A DNA stretch of 64,000 nucleotides from an uncultured Prevotella sp. (lineage in GTDB: Bacteria > Bacteroidota > Bacteroidia > Bacteroidales > Bacteroidaceae), in assembly GCA_900770845.1 (NCBI GenBank), contig CAAGLS010000131.1, positions 1 to 64,000 on the forward strand, read 5' to 3'. The stretch's first letter is position 1. Each line of letters opens with the position of its first letter. Position numbers and translations under genes: made by a program. Of the stretch, positions 1 to 8,283 are shown in pieces. The notes under the pieces are model-generated. The model saw only the letters and a program-made list of their open reading frames with translations. It did not search any database and was not told where the DNA came from.

Positions 1-50
1 CGACATATATACATATCGGCTTGGGTTCTAAACCTAATTTTTAGAACCGG
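1..50 (-). repeat. Partial copy of a foldback repeat element
   Basis: Read on the minus strand this stretch resembles the left half of the foldback element at 30348-30612: GGTTCTAAAAATTAGG here against GGTCCTAAAAAATAGG there, and the similarity continues for about 20 bases. It also contains a local inverted repeat, GGTTCTAAA (24-32) and TTTAGAACC (40-48). The rest of the element would lie outside the window. The resemblance is seen directly; calling it the same family is inference. Confidence 0.5.
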
Positions 51-580
51 CCTTAACGTGGGTGTAGACAGTCTCTTTGACGGTCCCAGACCTTGATGCG
101 GAACTCATAACAGTTTCTCATCCGTGCTTTCCAAGCAAATCTTCTTTGGGGCGATGGCGTGCGTGCCAACCCTCCCGCATTGTCTCGTCGCCGCTTGCCT
201 AAGATGTGTGCCAGTTGTCACGGACTATCGTGCCAGTTGTCACGAACTATCGTGGCAATTATCACAGACTATCGTGACAACTGCCACGAATGTTGTATAC
301 AGCTTGAAGAGCAGGCAGAATGCCTTTGCGGGAGCCGTCATTCTCCCCCTGCGGGAGCCACCTATTGAGGCCTGAGTCTTTTTTTCCTTGTTTTGGATAT
401 TGCCATGGGCGATGCGTTTCCCCGCAGTAGCCCCTTGCGGCCATGGTGTTGGTTTTTGTCCATGTTGTGGCGTTGTGGTCTGCGGTGGCATCCCCATTGG
501 GCGAATGTTGCCCCGTCTTCGATTCTTTCCACGATTGCTCCGCCTCCCATCCATGCCGGGGCAAGACGATTCTGCAAGAC
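51..580. other. Noncoding stretch beyond the panCD terminator
   Basis: No convincing gene is present. The short open frames have no recognisable product and lie over repeats. The only structured part I see is the 22-base tandem repeat at 206-296. The rest is unremarkable intergenic sequence. Confidence 0.6.
206..296. repeat. 22-base tandem repeat array (3 units), copy 1
   Basis: Three consecutive 22-base units start at 221, 243 and 265, each built on C(G/A)(G/A)ACTATCGTG plus a CAGTTGTCA-like tail. They are preceded by a partial unit (206-220) and followed by CGAATGTTGT. Adjacent units form small hairpins of the CACG-loop-CGTG type. A second array with the same order and the same trailing AATGTTGT lies at 27408-27496. 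There are no spacers, so it is not a CRISPR. Confidence 0.8.
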
Positions 581-620
581 GAAAAAACGCATTGCAGGGA
601 GTGCAATCCCCGCAATGCGT
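581..620 (-). terminator. Rho-independent terminator of panC-panD
   Basis: The stem ACGCATTGC (587-595) pairs with GCAATGCGT (612-620) and an inner AGGGA/TCCC adds to it. Read on the minus strand the hairpin is followed by a run of six T (581-586 region). It lies about 40 bases beyond the panD stop. Confidence 0.85.
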
Positions 621-658
621 GTATGATGGCTATGAGAAATTTACTCCAGCGCTTGGAG

Positions 659-1003
659 TCAGAGTTTGTTGCCGGCCTTCGGAAACACCACTGTCGGCTT
701 GAAGTGCTTGGCCTCCTCGAAGTCCATCAGCGCGTAGCTGATGATGATGACCTCGTCGCCCACTTGGACCTTTCGCGCGGCGGCGCCATTGAGGCAGATG
801 CAGCCCGACCCGCGCTCGCCCGCGATGACGTAGGTCTCGAAGCGCTCGCCGTTGTTGTTGTCCACAATCTGCACCTTCTCGCCGGCTATCATGTTGGCCG
901 CGTCCATCAGGTCCTGGTCGATGGTGATGGAGCCCATATAGTGGAGGTTGGCCTCCGTGACCGTGGCGCAATGGAGCTTTGATTTCAACACTTCTATCAT
1001 CAT
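659..1003 (-). CDS. panD: Aspartate 1-decarboxylase (PanD)
   Basis: This 114-residue protein matches pyruvoyl-dependent aspartate decarboxylase, which makes beta-alanine for pantothenate synthesis in the cytoplasm. The proenzyme self-cleaves between Gly24 and Ser25, and both residues are present in the context HYMGSITID. Lys9 and the early KLH block also match the family. The length is close to the usual 115-130. The start codon overlaps the stop of panC in an ATGA arrangement, so the two are probably translationally coupled. The product of this enzyme is a substrate of PanC. A strong terminator follows at 581-620. Confidence 0.96.
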   Translation of the reverse strand: MMIEVLKSKLHCATVTEANLHYMGSITIDQDLMDAANMIAGEKVQIVDNNNGERFETYVIAGERGSGCICLNGAAARKVQVGDEVIIISYALMDFEEAKHFKPTVVFPKAGNKL

Positions 1004-1854
1004 GCCTGTTTGTATTTGATGTGGTCGATGAGTCGTATGGGTGTATGTCCGCAGTTGACTGTGATGCAGCCCACCACGTAGTTGCTGTCGTTCCAGTCGT
1101 TGACATCGAGCAGCGTGTTGCCGTCAACAATCTCGAAGTATTCGGTTTCGAGTCCGTCGATGGCGTCGATGTCGGCCACCACCTTGTCGTGGGTCTCCTT
1201 CACGGAGTGGTCCTTGGCGTAGTCGACGCTCTCCTTGAGCACCCTGAAGATGTTGGGGGCGATGGCGCGCTCCTCGGGAGTGAGGAGCGAGTTGCGTGAG
1301 CTCATGGCCAGGCCGTCGGGCTCGCGCACGATGGGGCACTCCACGATTTCCACGTCCATGTTGATGTACTTCACGAGGCGTTTCACCACGGCGATCTGTT
1401 GCCAGTCCTTCTCGCCGAAGTAGGCGCGGTCGGGCCTTACGATGTAGAAAAGTCGGCTCACCACCTGGCAGACGCCATTGAAGTGGCCGGGCCGTTTGGC
1501 TCCCTCCATGACGCTTGTCACCGGCGGAAAGTCGAAGTGGCGCTTGTCGGGAGTGGGGTACATCTCCTTCACCGATGGGGCGAAGACATAGTCGGCATGG
1601 CATTCTTCCAAAAGTTTGCAGTCGGCATCCAAGTTTCTCGGGTAGCGTTCCAAGTCGCCCTTGTCGTTGAACTGAGTGGGGTTGAGGAAGACGGAGACGA
1701 CGGTGACATCGTTGTCTTCCACGCTGCGCTTCACGAGTGAGGCGTGACCCTGATGCAAAGCGCCCATGGTGGGCACCAAACCAATCTTCTTACCTTCTTT
1801 GCGCACTTCGAAGAGTTCGTTTTGAAGGTCTACAATCTTTTCGAATAATTTCAT
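1000..1854 (-). CDS. panC: Pantothenate synthetase (PanC)
   Basis: The protein condenses pantoate and beta-alanine using ATP in the cytoplasm. The N-terminal nucleotide-binding block [11 protein letters not shown] carries the HxGH signature (residues 34-37), and a KMSKS-like loop appears as AMSSRNSLL near residue 186. The 284-residue length is standard. The frame stays open 25 codons upstream, but family members begin at MKLFEKI-type sequence, so I place the start at 1854. It is followed by panD with a four-base overlap, giving a two-gene operon for the last steps to pantothenate. panB is not nearby. Confidence 0.95.
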   Translation of the reverse strand: MKLFEKIVDLQNELFEVRKEGKKIGLVPTMGALHQGHASLVKRSVEDNDVTVVSVFLNPTQFNDKGDLERYPRNLDADCKLLEECHADYVFAPSVKEMYPTPDKRHFDFPPVTSVMEGAKRPGHFNGVCQVVSRLFYIVRPDRAYFGEKDWQQIAVVKRLVKYINMDVEIVECPIVREPDGLAMSSRNSLLTPEERAIAPNIFRVLKESVDYAKDHSVKETHDKVVADIDAIDGLETEYFEIVDGNTLLDVNDWNDSNYVVGCITVNCGHTPIRLIDHIKYKQA

Positions 1855-1989
1855 CGTGTATTGTTTTATCAAGTGCAAAGTAACAACTTTTTTGTTGAAT
1901 AAGAAAGAAATATTATGAAAATATGCCAATAAATCTTTCTAAAAAAACGTTTTGTCGCAGGGTGGTGCGTTTTTCTCAACTTTTTTTAG

Positions 1990-1998
1990 TAACTTTGC
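1990..1998 (+). promoter_or_regulatory. Bacteroidota-type -7 box upstream of the starch-synthase-like gene
   Basis: TAACTTTGC lies 20 bases before the ATG at 2018 and fits the TAnnTTTG -7 consensus. I found no clear -33 element at the ideal distance. Confidence 0.55.
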
Positions 1999-2017
1999 AA
2001 TGTTAATAGAGTGCATT

Positions 2018-2827
2018 ATGGCTAAAAAAGTATTATTCATCAACCAGGAAATCATCCCTTATGTGCCAGAGACAGAAATGTCCCGGATGGGTAAGTTGTT
2101 GCCGGAGAAGACCCAGAGCGACGGGTTTGAAATCCGGACATTCATGCCCAAATGGGGAAACATCAACGAACGTCGCGGCCAGTTACATGAGGTGATAAGA
2201 CTCTCGGGGATGAATCTCATCATCAATGATACCGACCATCCATTGATCATCAAGGTGGCCAGTATTCCCACGTCGCGCATTCAGGTGTATTTCATTGATA
2301 ATGACGACTACTTCATGAAGCGTGCGGCCATGACGGCCGACGATGCCGGCAACGAGTATGCCGACAACGGTGAGCGTGCCATCTTCTTCGCGCGCGGCGT
2401 GCTGGAGACGGTGAAGAAGCTGCGCTGGACTCCTGACGTCATCCACTGCCAAGGCTGGATGAGTGCCGTGGTGCCTCTCTATGTGAAGACGGCCTATCAC
2501 GACGAGCCCTCGTTCGCCAACTCCAAGGTGGTGACTTCGCTCTTCACGAGCCAGCTGAAGGGTGGTCTCAGCGACGGGTTCAAGAAGAACGTCGTGTTCA
2601 AGTCGGCGACGGCCGAACTGCTGAAATGCTACAACGACAAGTTCGACTTCATGGAGCTGGGCAAGCTGGCCGTCGACTTCAGCGACGCTGTGGTGCAGGC
2701 CAGCGCCGACGTCAATGCCGAACTGCTTCAGTATGCCAAGGGCAAGGATCTGCCGGTGATGGACTATCCCGGTGAGGACTTTGGGTCGGCTTACTCTGAG
2801 TTTTACAAACAAATCAGTCAGGACTGA
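2018..2827 (+). CDS. Glycogen/starch synthase N-terminal-like protein (GT5 half)
   Basis: The 269-residue protein resembles only the N-terminal catalytic half (GT5 domain) of bacterial starch synthase. It opens with KKVLFINQEIIPYVPETE, where true enzymes have an E-x-P-K-x-GGL substrate-binding loop, and the KxGGL motif is absent here. The later DVIHCQGWMSAVVPLY corresponds to the family's DhxHxHDW region. No second Rossmann domain follows: the frame ends at 2827. Such half-size proteins are common in Bacteroidota and are often annotated as glycogen synthase. I infer a binding or regulatory role rather than glycosyl transfer. I start it at MAKKVLF, just after a -7 box. A DUF4270 lipoprotein gene follows after 45 bases. 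Confidence 0.75.
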   Translation: MAKKVLFINQEIIPYVPETEMSRMGKLLPEKTQSDGFEIRTFMPKWGNINERRGQLHEVIRLSGMNLIINDTDHPLIIKVASIPTSRIQVYFIDNDDYFMKRAAMTADDAGNEYADNGERAIFFARGVLETVKKLRWTPDVIHCQGWMSAVVPLYVKTAYHDEPSFANSKVVTSLFTSQLKGGLSDGFKKNVVFKSATAELLKCYNDKFDFMELGKLAVDFSDAVVQASADVNAELLQYAKGKDLPVMDYPGEDFGSAYSEFYKQISQD

Positions 2828-2872
2828 CCTGCGGGCATCAGTCACGACAAACAGAAGATTGACAACTTTTTT

Positions 2873-4294
2873 ATGAGCATCAAATATATTGCCGGCCTCG
2901 CTGTGGCCCTCCTCACCCTCTTTTCTTGTGACGACACCACCGACACCATTGGCGGCTCGCTGATTGGCAACGGTGATGCCATCGAGACGGCTACCGACAC
3001 CTTCGTGGTGGCTACGCAGTCGGTGGTGGCCGATTCTGTGCTGTCGCGCAACACCACAGGCTATTTGGGCAGAATCAAGGACCCGGAGACCGGAGCCTAC
3101 GTGGAGGGCGACTTCATGACACAGTTTCATGTGATAGAGGATTACAGCCTGTTTCTGAACCGCGACTCCATCAAGAGCAGGTGGAATGGCGATGTCAGCG
3201 CCGACTCCTGCGAGCTGTTGTTCTATTACTCCGACTTCTATGGCGACTCGCTTGCCTCCATGAAGGCCCGCGTGTATGAGATGGACAAGCCCATGGTGGA
3301 GGGAACCAACTACTACTCCGACTTCGACCCCATGAAGGCTGGCCTGATCCGCAAGAATGGATTCGCCGTAGACAAGGTGTATTCCATCACCAACCTCTCG
3401 CAGAGCACCTCCGAACGCTACAACTCCAACTATGTGCCTTATTTCAGCATTCCGCTCAACGACCCTTACACCGACAAGAACGGCGTGACCTACAACAATT
3501 TCGGCACTTACGTGATGAGGATGTATTACAGCCATCCCGAATACTTCAAGAACTCTGTGGCCTTGGCCAACCATGTGATTCCCGGCGTGTTCATCAAGCA
3601 TGTCAGCGGACTGGGTTCTATGGCTTACATCAACTCTGTCAGGCTGCTGACCTACTATGACTATCAGCAGAACGACAGCGTGGGCGCCGTATACTCGTCG
3701 CTCGATGGCACGGAAGAGGTGCTGCAGACCTCGACCATCACCAACGACAAGGGAGTCATCGACCGCTTGGCCGCCGACAACAGCTGCACCTATCTGAAGA
3801 CGCCCGCCGGCATCTTCACGGAGGTCACCTTCCCCGTGGACGAGATCTTGGGCGGCTCCCACAGCAACGACAGCATCAGCAGCGCGCGGCTCGTGCTGCA
3901 GCGCATCAATTCGGAGACCACAAGCGACTATGCACTCAAACCGCCCTCAACGGTGCTGATTGTCCCCAAGGACAGCCTCTACTCCTTCTTCGAGAACAAG
4001 GAGATAGCCAACAGCCGGTATACATTCCTGGCCAACTACAGCAGCACCGACAACACCTACACGTTTAACAATATCTCTGGCCTGGTGCGGTTCATGAAGA
4101 CGAGGAAGGGATTGTCGGCAGACTGGAACAAGGCCATCGTCGTGCCTGTCAGCACAACCACCACGACGGTGAACCAGTCGACCTATATCACCTCTGTTGT
4201 CCACGACATGTCGCTCACGAGCACCCGCCTTGTGGGGGGGAGCGGCACGACGCGCCCCGTGAGGCTCACCGTGATATACAGCAAGTTCAAGTGA
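2873..4294 (+). CDS. DUF4270 family lipoprotein
   Basis: This 473-residue exported protein has a hydrophobic N-terminus ending in a lipobox (LTLFSC, Cys19), so it should be a lipoprotein of the cell envelope. The rest matches DUF4270 in layout, with a conserved TGYLGRIKDPETG stretch near residue 65 and beta-rich sequence after it. The family's function is unknown to me. Its place directly after the half-size starch-synthase-like gene is a recurrent Bacteroidota arrangement. The stop overlaps the start of the following 42-residue gene (TGATG), which suggests a three-gene transcript ending at the terminator at 4446-4471. Confidence 0.85.
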   Translation: MSIKYIAGLAVALLTLFSCDDTTDTIGGSLIGNGDAIETATDTFVVATQSVVADSVLSRNTTGYLGRIKDPETGAYVEGDFMTQFHVIEDYSLFLNRDSIKSRWNGDVSADSCELLFYYSDFYGDSLASMKARVYEMDKPMVEGTNYYSDFDPMKAGLIRKNGFAVDKVYSITNLSQSTSERYNSNYVPYFSIPLNDPYTDKNGVTYNNFGTYVMRMYYSHPEYFKNSVALANHVIPGVFIKHVSGLGSMAYINSVRLLTYYDYQQNDSVGAVYSSLDGTEEVLQTSTITNDKGVIDRLAADNSCTYLKTPAGIFTEVTFPVDEILGGSHSNDSISSARLVLQRINSETTSDYALKPPSTVLIVPKDSLYSFFENKEIANSRYTFLANYSSTDNTYTFNNISGLVRFMKTRKGLSADWNKAIVVPVSTTTTTVNQSTYITSVVHDMSLTSTRLVGGSGTTRPVRLTVIYSKFK

Positions 4295-4422
4295 TGGCAG
4301 ACAATTTTCTTGAGCGTCGTCAGCGCGACTACGAAGAGCGAAAGGCACGCTGGCTCCAGAAAAAGCATCATCGGCCAATGGCCAAACACCGTATGGAGAG
4401 ACCTGACGACGAGGCTTTATAA
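4294..4422 (+). CDS. Small basic protein, 42 residues, unknown function
   Basis: An ATG overlaps the stop of the DUF4270 gene (TGATG) and opens a 42-codon frame ending in TAA, followed 23 bases later by a strong terminator. The peptide begins MADNFLERRQRDYEERKAR, is highly charged and probably helical, with no signal peptide. The coupled start, the strand and the position before the terminator argue for a real gene. I recall similar short proteins after DUF4270 genes in related genomes, sometimes labelled dehydrogenase, but nothing in the sequence supports an enzymatic role. Confidence 0.65.
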   Translation: MADNFLERRQRDYEERKARWLQKKHHRPMAKHRMERPDDEAL

Positions 4423-4445
4423 ATAAATAAAACAATCTAACGCTG

Positions 4446-4471
4446 AATGGTTGTGCTTCGGCACAACCATT
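4446..4471 (+). terminator. Terminator with UUCG tetraloop
   Basis: An 11-base-pair perfect stem, AATGGTTGTGC (4446-4456) with GCACAACCATT (4461-4471), encloses TTCG. A T-rich tail TTCTTTTCTT follows on the plus strand. It closes the starch-synthase-like/DUF4270/small-protein unit. Confidence 0.92.
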
Positions 4472-4490
4472 TCTTTTCTTCTGACTGAGT

Positions 4491-5738
4491 ATGATGAGAC
4501 TTTCACTTATCGCAGCAATGTTCCTGTTGGCCTCACAGCATTCGGCGGGCCAGCGAAATGAGATCCTCAACGACCGCATTGCCTCACTGCAGGTGGTGGC
4601 CGGAGACGACTGGCTGTCCATGCCCGTGGTCAACCTTGACGGCTCCACACCCCTCAACGTCTCCTTCGACGACCTCACCCACGACTATACCCGCTACTGC
4701 TACAAGCTCATCCATTGTGAGGCCGACTGGACTCCGTCGGACCAGCTCTTCACCAGCGACTACTGCGAGGGGTTCAGCGAGGGCAACACCATCGACGACA
4801 TTTCCCAGTCCATCACCACCAACACCCTCTACACGCACTACCGGCTGCGGCTTCCCAACCCGCAATGCCGCATGAAGATGAGCGGCAACTACAAGCTCGT
4901 GGTCTATGACGGCAACGATGAGGACAACGTGGCCTTCACGGCCTGCTTCATGGTGGTGGAGCCGGTGATGGGAGTGGGGCTCGGCATCGTTACCAACACC
5001 GACGTCGACGTGAACAACCGGCACCAGCAGGTGGAGATGGACCTGCGATACAACGATGCGTTCAACATCACCGACTATCGGCGGCAAATCAAGACTGTGG
5101 TGCTGCAGAACGGAAGATGGGACAACGCCGTGTGGAACTCCCAGCCACAGTATGTCACCAACGAGGGACTGCGGTGGCAACACTGCCGCCAGCTGATTTT
5201 CCCCGGCGGCAACGAATTCCGCAAGTTTGAGATGCTCGACATGAACCACACGACAATGGGTCTGGAGAACATCCATTGGGATGGCCGTCAATACCAAGCC
5301 TATGTGTGGACCGACGAGCCGCGCAAGAACTATGTCTACGACGAGGATGCCAATGGCGCTTTCTATATCCGCAACAGCGACAACGTGGAGAACGATGTGG
5401 CCAGCGACTACGCCTTGGTCCATTTCCGCCTTATGGCACCTCCGCAGTCTGACGGCATCTATCTCAATGGTGTCTGGACCAGCGACCGGTTTGTCCCCAA
5501 ATACAAGTTGGAGTACAATCAGGCAAGCCAGAGCTACGAGGTGGCCGTCCCCTTGAAGCAAGGCTACTACAGCTATCAATATCTGTCGGTCGGGCCAGAC
5601 GGCAAGGCGAGTCCTTTGCTTACGGAGGGCAACTTCTATCAGACGGAAAACACCTATCAGGCACTGGTGTACTACCGGGGAAACGGCGACCGCACGGACC
5701 GTCTCGTAGGCTACCAGAACGTGAAATTCAAATTGTAG
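4491..5738 (+). CDS. Type IX secretion system plug-like protein (DUF5103)
   Basis: This 415-residue exported protein starts with a signal peptide (MMRLSLIAAMFLLASQHSAG, followed by Gln-Arg-Asn). The body resembles DUF5103, renamed T9SS plug protein because a member plugs the SprA translocon. The early VNLDGSTPLNVSFDDL and YKLIHCEADW stretches are typical. If the assignment is right it acts at the outer membrane in the secretion of C-terminally tagged proteins. Two methionines in a row make the start either 4491 or 4494. Two glycosyltransferases follow on the same strand, the first after 8 bases, but a functional link is not evident. Confidence 0.8.
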   Translation: MMRLSLIAAMFLLASQHSAGQRNEILNDRIASLQVVAGDDWLSMPVVNLDGSTPLNVSFDDLTHDYTRYCYKLIHCEADWTPSDQLFTSDYCEGFSEGNTIDDISQSITTNTLYTHYRLRLPNPQCRMKMSGNYKLVVYDGNDEDNVAFTACFMVVEPVMGVGLGIVTNTDVDVNNRHQQVEMDLRYNDAFNITDYRRQIKTVVLQNGRWDNAVWNSQPQYVTNEGLRWQHCRQLIFPGGNEFRKFEMLDMNHTTMGLENIHWDGRQYQAYVWTDEPRKNYVYDEDANGAFYIRNSDNVENDVASDYALVHFRLMAPPQSDGIYLNGVWTSDRFVPKYKLEYNQASQSYEVAVPLKQGYYSYQYLSVGPDGKASPLLTEGNFYQTENTYQALVYYRGNGDRTDRLVGYQNVKFKL

Positions 5739-5746
5739 CGAAGCCC

Positions 5747-6679
5747 ATGAAAATATCGTTCATCATTACTACTTACAACCTGCCCGCGGGGCTGCTCGTG
5801 GAGTGCGTCAACAGCATCCTGAGGCTTTCCCTGAGGCCTACCGAGCGAGAGGTCATCGTCATCGACGACGGCTCCGACATGAGTCCGCTCGAAGACTTGC
5901 TTGAGACTTCCGAAGACATCCTCTACCTGAGGCAGCCCAATGGCGGACTCTCCGCGGCACGCAACATGGGACTCCGCGTGGCCTCGGGCGACTACATCCA
6001 GTTTGTCGACGGCGACGATATGATTATCGCTGCTCCCTACGAGCATTGCCTCGACTTGGTGAGATTCCACAATCCCGACATGGTCTTGTTCAAGCTCTCC
6101 GATTCCGCCAACCAAAAGACTTCCTTCTCCTACGATGGTCCTGTGGACGGGGCGCAGTACATGCGCGACAACAACCTCAATGGCTCGGCCTGTGGCTATA
6201 TCTTCAGGCGTTCCATCCTCGGCGACTTGCGCTTCACCCCCAAGACGCTCCATGAGGACGAGGAGTTCACCCCCCTGTTGGTGCTGCGCGCCCAGCGCAT
6301 CTTCTGCGGCGACTGTGCGGCCTATTACTACCGTCAGCGCAAGGAATCCATCATCCACAAGAAGAGCGGGAACCACCACCTTCGCCGGCTGATGGACATG
6401 GAGCGGGTGATAGGCCGATTGGTGGATGTGGCCGACAAGCTGCCTGTTGATGGCAAAGCGGCCTTGGAACGGCGGATAGCGCAGCTCACGATGGACTATC
6501 TCTACAATACCATCAAGCTCACCCACAGCCGACGCCATCTGGAAGAGACCATGGAGAGGCTCCGCGACCACGGCCTCTATCCCTTGCCCGACAAGAACTA
6601 TACGCGCAAGTACCAGTTGTTCCGCAAGGCCATCGACACCAAAGTGGGACGCGACATGATGCTCATGCTCATCAGATAG
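5747..6679 (+). CDS. Family 2 glycosyltransferase
   Basis: The 310-residue cytoplasmic protein has a GT-A fold N-terminus: the nucleotide-binding start ISFIITTYN, the IDDGS motif (DDGS at residues 40-43), NGGLSAARNMGL (about 65-76) and the metal-binding DGDD at 88-91. The C-terminal third is helical and acceptor-specific, so the sugar and the acceptor cannot be read from sequence. Such enzymes usually build surface polysaccharide, O-antigen or glycan decorations of secreted proteins. It follows the plug-protein gene by 8 bases and precedes a second glycosyltransferase by 14, suggesting one operon. Confidence 0.9.
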   Translation: MKISFIITTYNLPAGLLVECVNSILRLSLRPTEREVIVIDDGSDMSPLEDLLETSEDILYLRQPNGGLSAARNMGLRVASGDYIQFVDGDDMIIAAPYEHCLDLVRFHNPDMVLFKLSDSANQKTSFSYDGPVDGAQYMRDNNLNGSACGYIFRRSILGDLRFTPKTLHEDEEFTPLLVLRAQRIFCGDCAAYYYRQRKESIIHKKSGNHHLRRLMDMERVIGRLVDVADKLPVDGKAALERRIAQLTMDYLYNTIKLTHSRRHLEETMERLRDHGLYPLPDKNYTRKYQLFRKAIDTKVGRDMMLMLIR

Positions 6680-6693
6680 GGGAGACGAAGACT

Positions 6694-7803
6694 ATGAAGA
6701 TTCTTCTGATGGGCGAATACAGCAATGTGCATTGGACGCTGGCCGAGGGACTCAGGGCCTTGGGCCATGATGTCACTGTGCTCTCCAACGGCGACTTCTT
6801 CAAGAACTATCCCCGCGACATCGACCTCGTGCGCAAGCCGGGATGGCTCGGGGGGCTGGAGTATATGGCCAAGCTCCATTTCGTCAAGCCCATTCTGAGA
6901 GGCTATGATGTGGTGCAGCTCATCAACCCCATGTTCCTTGAGTTGAGGGCCGAGCGCATCTTCCCTGTCTATAGGTATCTGCGCCGCCACAACCGTGCCA
7001 TGTTTCTCGGTGCCTTCGGCATGGACTATTATTGGGTGCATGAGAACGACACGAGGAAGCCCCTCCGCTACAGCGATTTCAATATCGGCGATCAGCTGCG
7101 CCATAATGCCGACGCGGAGAAAGAGCGTCGCGACTGGGTGGGTACGGCCAAGGAGAGGCTCAACAAGACCATCGCTGCCGACTGCGACGGCATCATCGCC
7201 GGACTCTATGAATACAAGGTTTGCTACCAGCCGTTGTTTCCCGAGAAGACTACTTTCATTCCCTTTCCCATTAAGTCCAAGCCTGATGTTGGCATAATAA
7301 AGGACAAGCTGCCGGGCGACAAGATACGGCTCTTCATAGGCATCAACCGTGAGCGGGCTGCGTATAAGGGTACCGACATCATGCTCGCCGCCGCCCGTCG
7401 GTTGGCCTCCCGCTACCCCGAGAGGGTGGAGCTGCGTGTGGCAGAGAATGTCCCCTTCAAGGAATATGTGGAGATGATGAATGGCAGCGACGCCATCCTC
7501 GACCAGCTCTATAGCTACACCCCATCGATGAATCCTTTGGAGGCCATGAGCAGGGGCGTCATCTGCGTGGGTGGGGGAGAGCCCGAGAACTATGAGATAC
7601 TGGGCGAGGACCGTCTGCGCCCTATCGTCAACGTGCAGCCCAACGAGGAGAGCGTCTATAGCCAGTTGGAGCTGCTTGTGCTGCACCCGGAAAGGATTGG
7701 CCGGTTGAAGCGTCAGGGCATTGAATACATCCGCCGCCACCACGACTATAAGACGGTGGCCCAAAGATACTTGGATTTCTATGTCGCAAAAGGTAACTTA
7801 TAA
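6694..7803 (+). CDS. GT4-like glycosyltransferase
   Basis: The 369-residue protein looks like a GT-B glycosyltransferase. It begins MKILLMGEYSNVHWTLAEGL, the usual Rossmann start with an early loop. It has a GINRERAAYKGTDIMLAAA block near residue 215, the phosphate-binding region of family 4 enzymes, and later NPLEAMSRGVICVGGGEPENYE near 280, which corresponds to the E-x7-E nucleotide-sugar motif. No signal or membrane segment is visible. The donor and acceptor are not predictable. Its 3' end overlaps the next gene by 23 bases. With the preceding family 2 enzyme it probably works on the same glycan. Confidence 0.8.
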   Translation: MKILLMGEYSNVHWTLAEGLRALGHDVTVLSNGDFFKNYPRDIDLVRKPGWLGGLEYMAKLHFVKPILRGYDVVQLINPMFLELRAERIFPVYRYLRRHNRAMFLGAFGMDYYWVHENDTRKPLRYSDFNIGDQLRHNADAEKERRDWVGTAKERLNKTIAADCDGIIAGLYEYKVCYQPLFPEKTTFIPFPIKSKPDVGIIKDKLPGDKIRLFIGINRERAAYKGTDIMLAAARRLASRYPERVELRVAENVPFKEYVEMMNGSDAILDQLYSYTPSMNPLEAMSRGVICVGGGEPENYEILGEDRLRPIVNVQPNEESVYSQLELLVLHPERIGRLKRQGIEYIRRHHDYKTVAQRYLDFYVAKGNL

Positions 7804-8074
7804 ATGCAGCAAATGCGGCTACGAGGCCGACGTGTATGAGGGAAAAGGTCTCTTTGGGCAGCACATCACCGCCGTGAGCTGTCCCGACTGCCACACCATA
7901 CAGAATCTTGTCGTTGGTGGCGGGATAGGGCAGGTGGCTCCGTCGTTCACCACAGAGGTGGGACGGCTGTGCCTGCGTTGTGGCAGCAACCGCATCCAGA
8001 TATGGGACAAGCGGACATGCCCAAAATGTGGCGGTGTCATGAGGCCCACAGGGCAGTCGGAGTTCTGGACATAG
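7781..8074 (+). CDS. Small protein with four zinc-knuckle CxxC motifs
   Basis: This 97-residue protein has CxxC pairs at residues 9/12, 34/37, 64/67 and 80/83, enough for two four-cysteine zinc sites (two rubredoxin-like ribbons). Nothing else is recognisable and there is no signal peptide. The ATG at 7781 gives MSQKVTYKCSKCG and lies inside the end of the glycosyltransferase gene (23-base overlap), so the gene is probably translated with it. A longer in-frame start upstream would add only sequence that shadows the glycosyltransferase. The function is unknown; a structural, nucleic-acid-binding or metal-sensing role is possible. Confidence 0.75.
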   Translation: MSQKVTYKCSKCGYEADVYEGKGLFGQHITAVSCPDCHTIQNLVVGGGIGQVAPSFTTEVGRLCLRCGSNRIQIWDKRTCPKCGGVMRPTGQSEFWT

Positions 8075-8283
8075 GCGGCAACACAAGCCTCGCGCGTTTG
8101 CACTTTTTAATGTGGATTTTGGACAGTCTTTGTCCCCTTTTTGGCAAAAAAGACCGCCAAAGACTGCAATTATTTGACCAAAATGCGTCAATTATTAAAT
8201 TTTAAACCCAAATATTTGCCCGTATCAAAAAAAAGATGTAATATTGAACCATCAAATATATTACTATAGCCAACTGTTAACCA
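8075..8283. promoter_or_regulatory. Leader of the histidine-degradation genes
   Basis: This 209-base gap has an AT-rich second half directly before ftcD. A weak -7-like AATATTTG lies near 8209-8216. I see no clear operator or riboswitch. It probably carries the hut promoter, but that is inference from position. Confidence 0.35.

Noticed and set aside
206..296. CRISPR array
   Set aside because: Units are directly adjacent 22-mers without spacers, and there are no cas genes in the window.
124..375. Short open frames in the first 600 bases
   Set aside because: They run through the tandem repeats, have no family resemblance and no promoter.
2183..3862. 559-codon open frame antisense to the starch-synthase-like and DUF4270 genes
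   Set aside because: It spans two genes with clear family motifs on the plus strand. Its product is rich in Val, His and Gly, as expected for the complement of GC-rich coding sequence, and matches no family.
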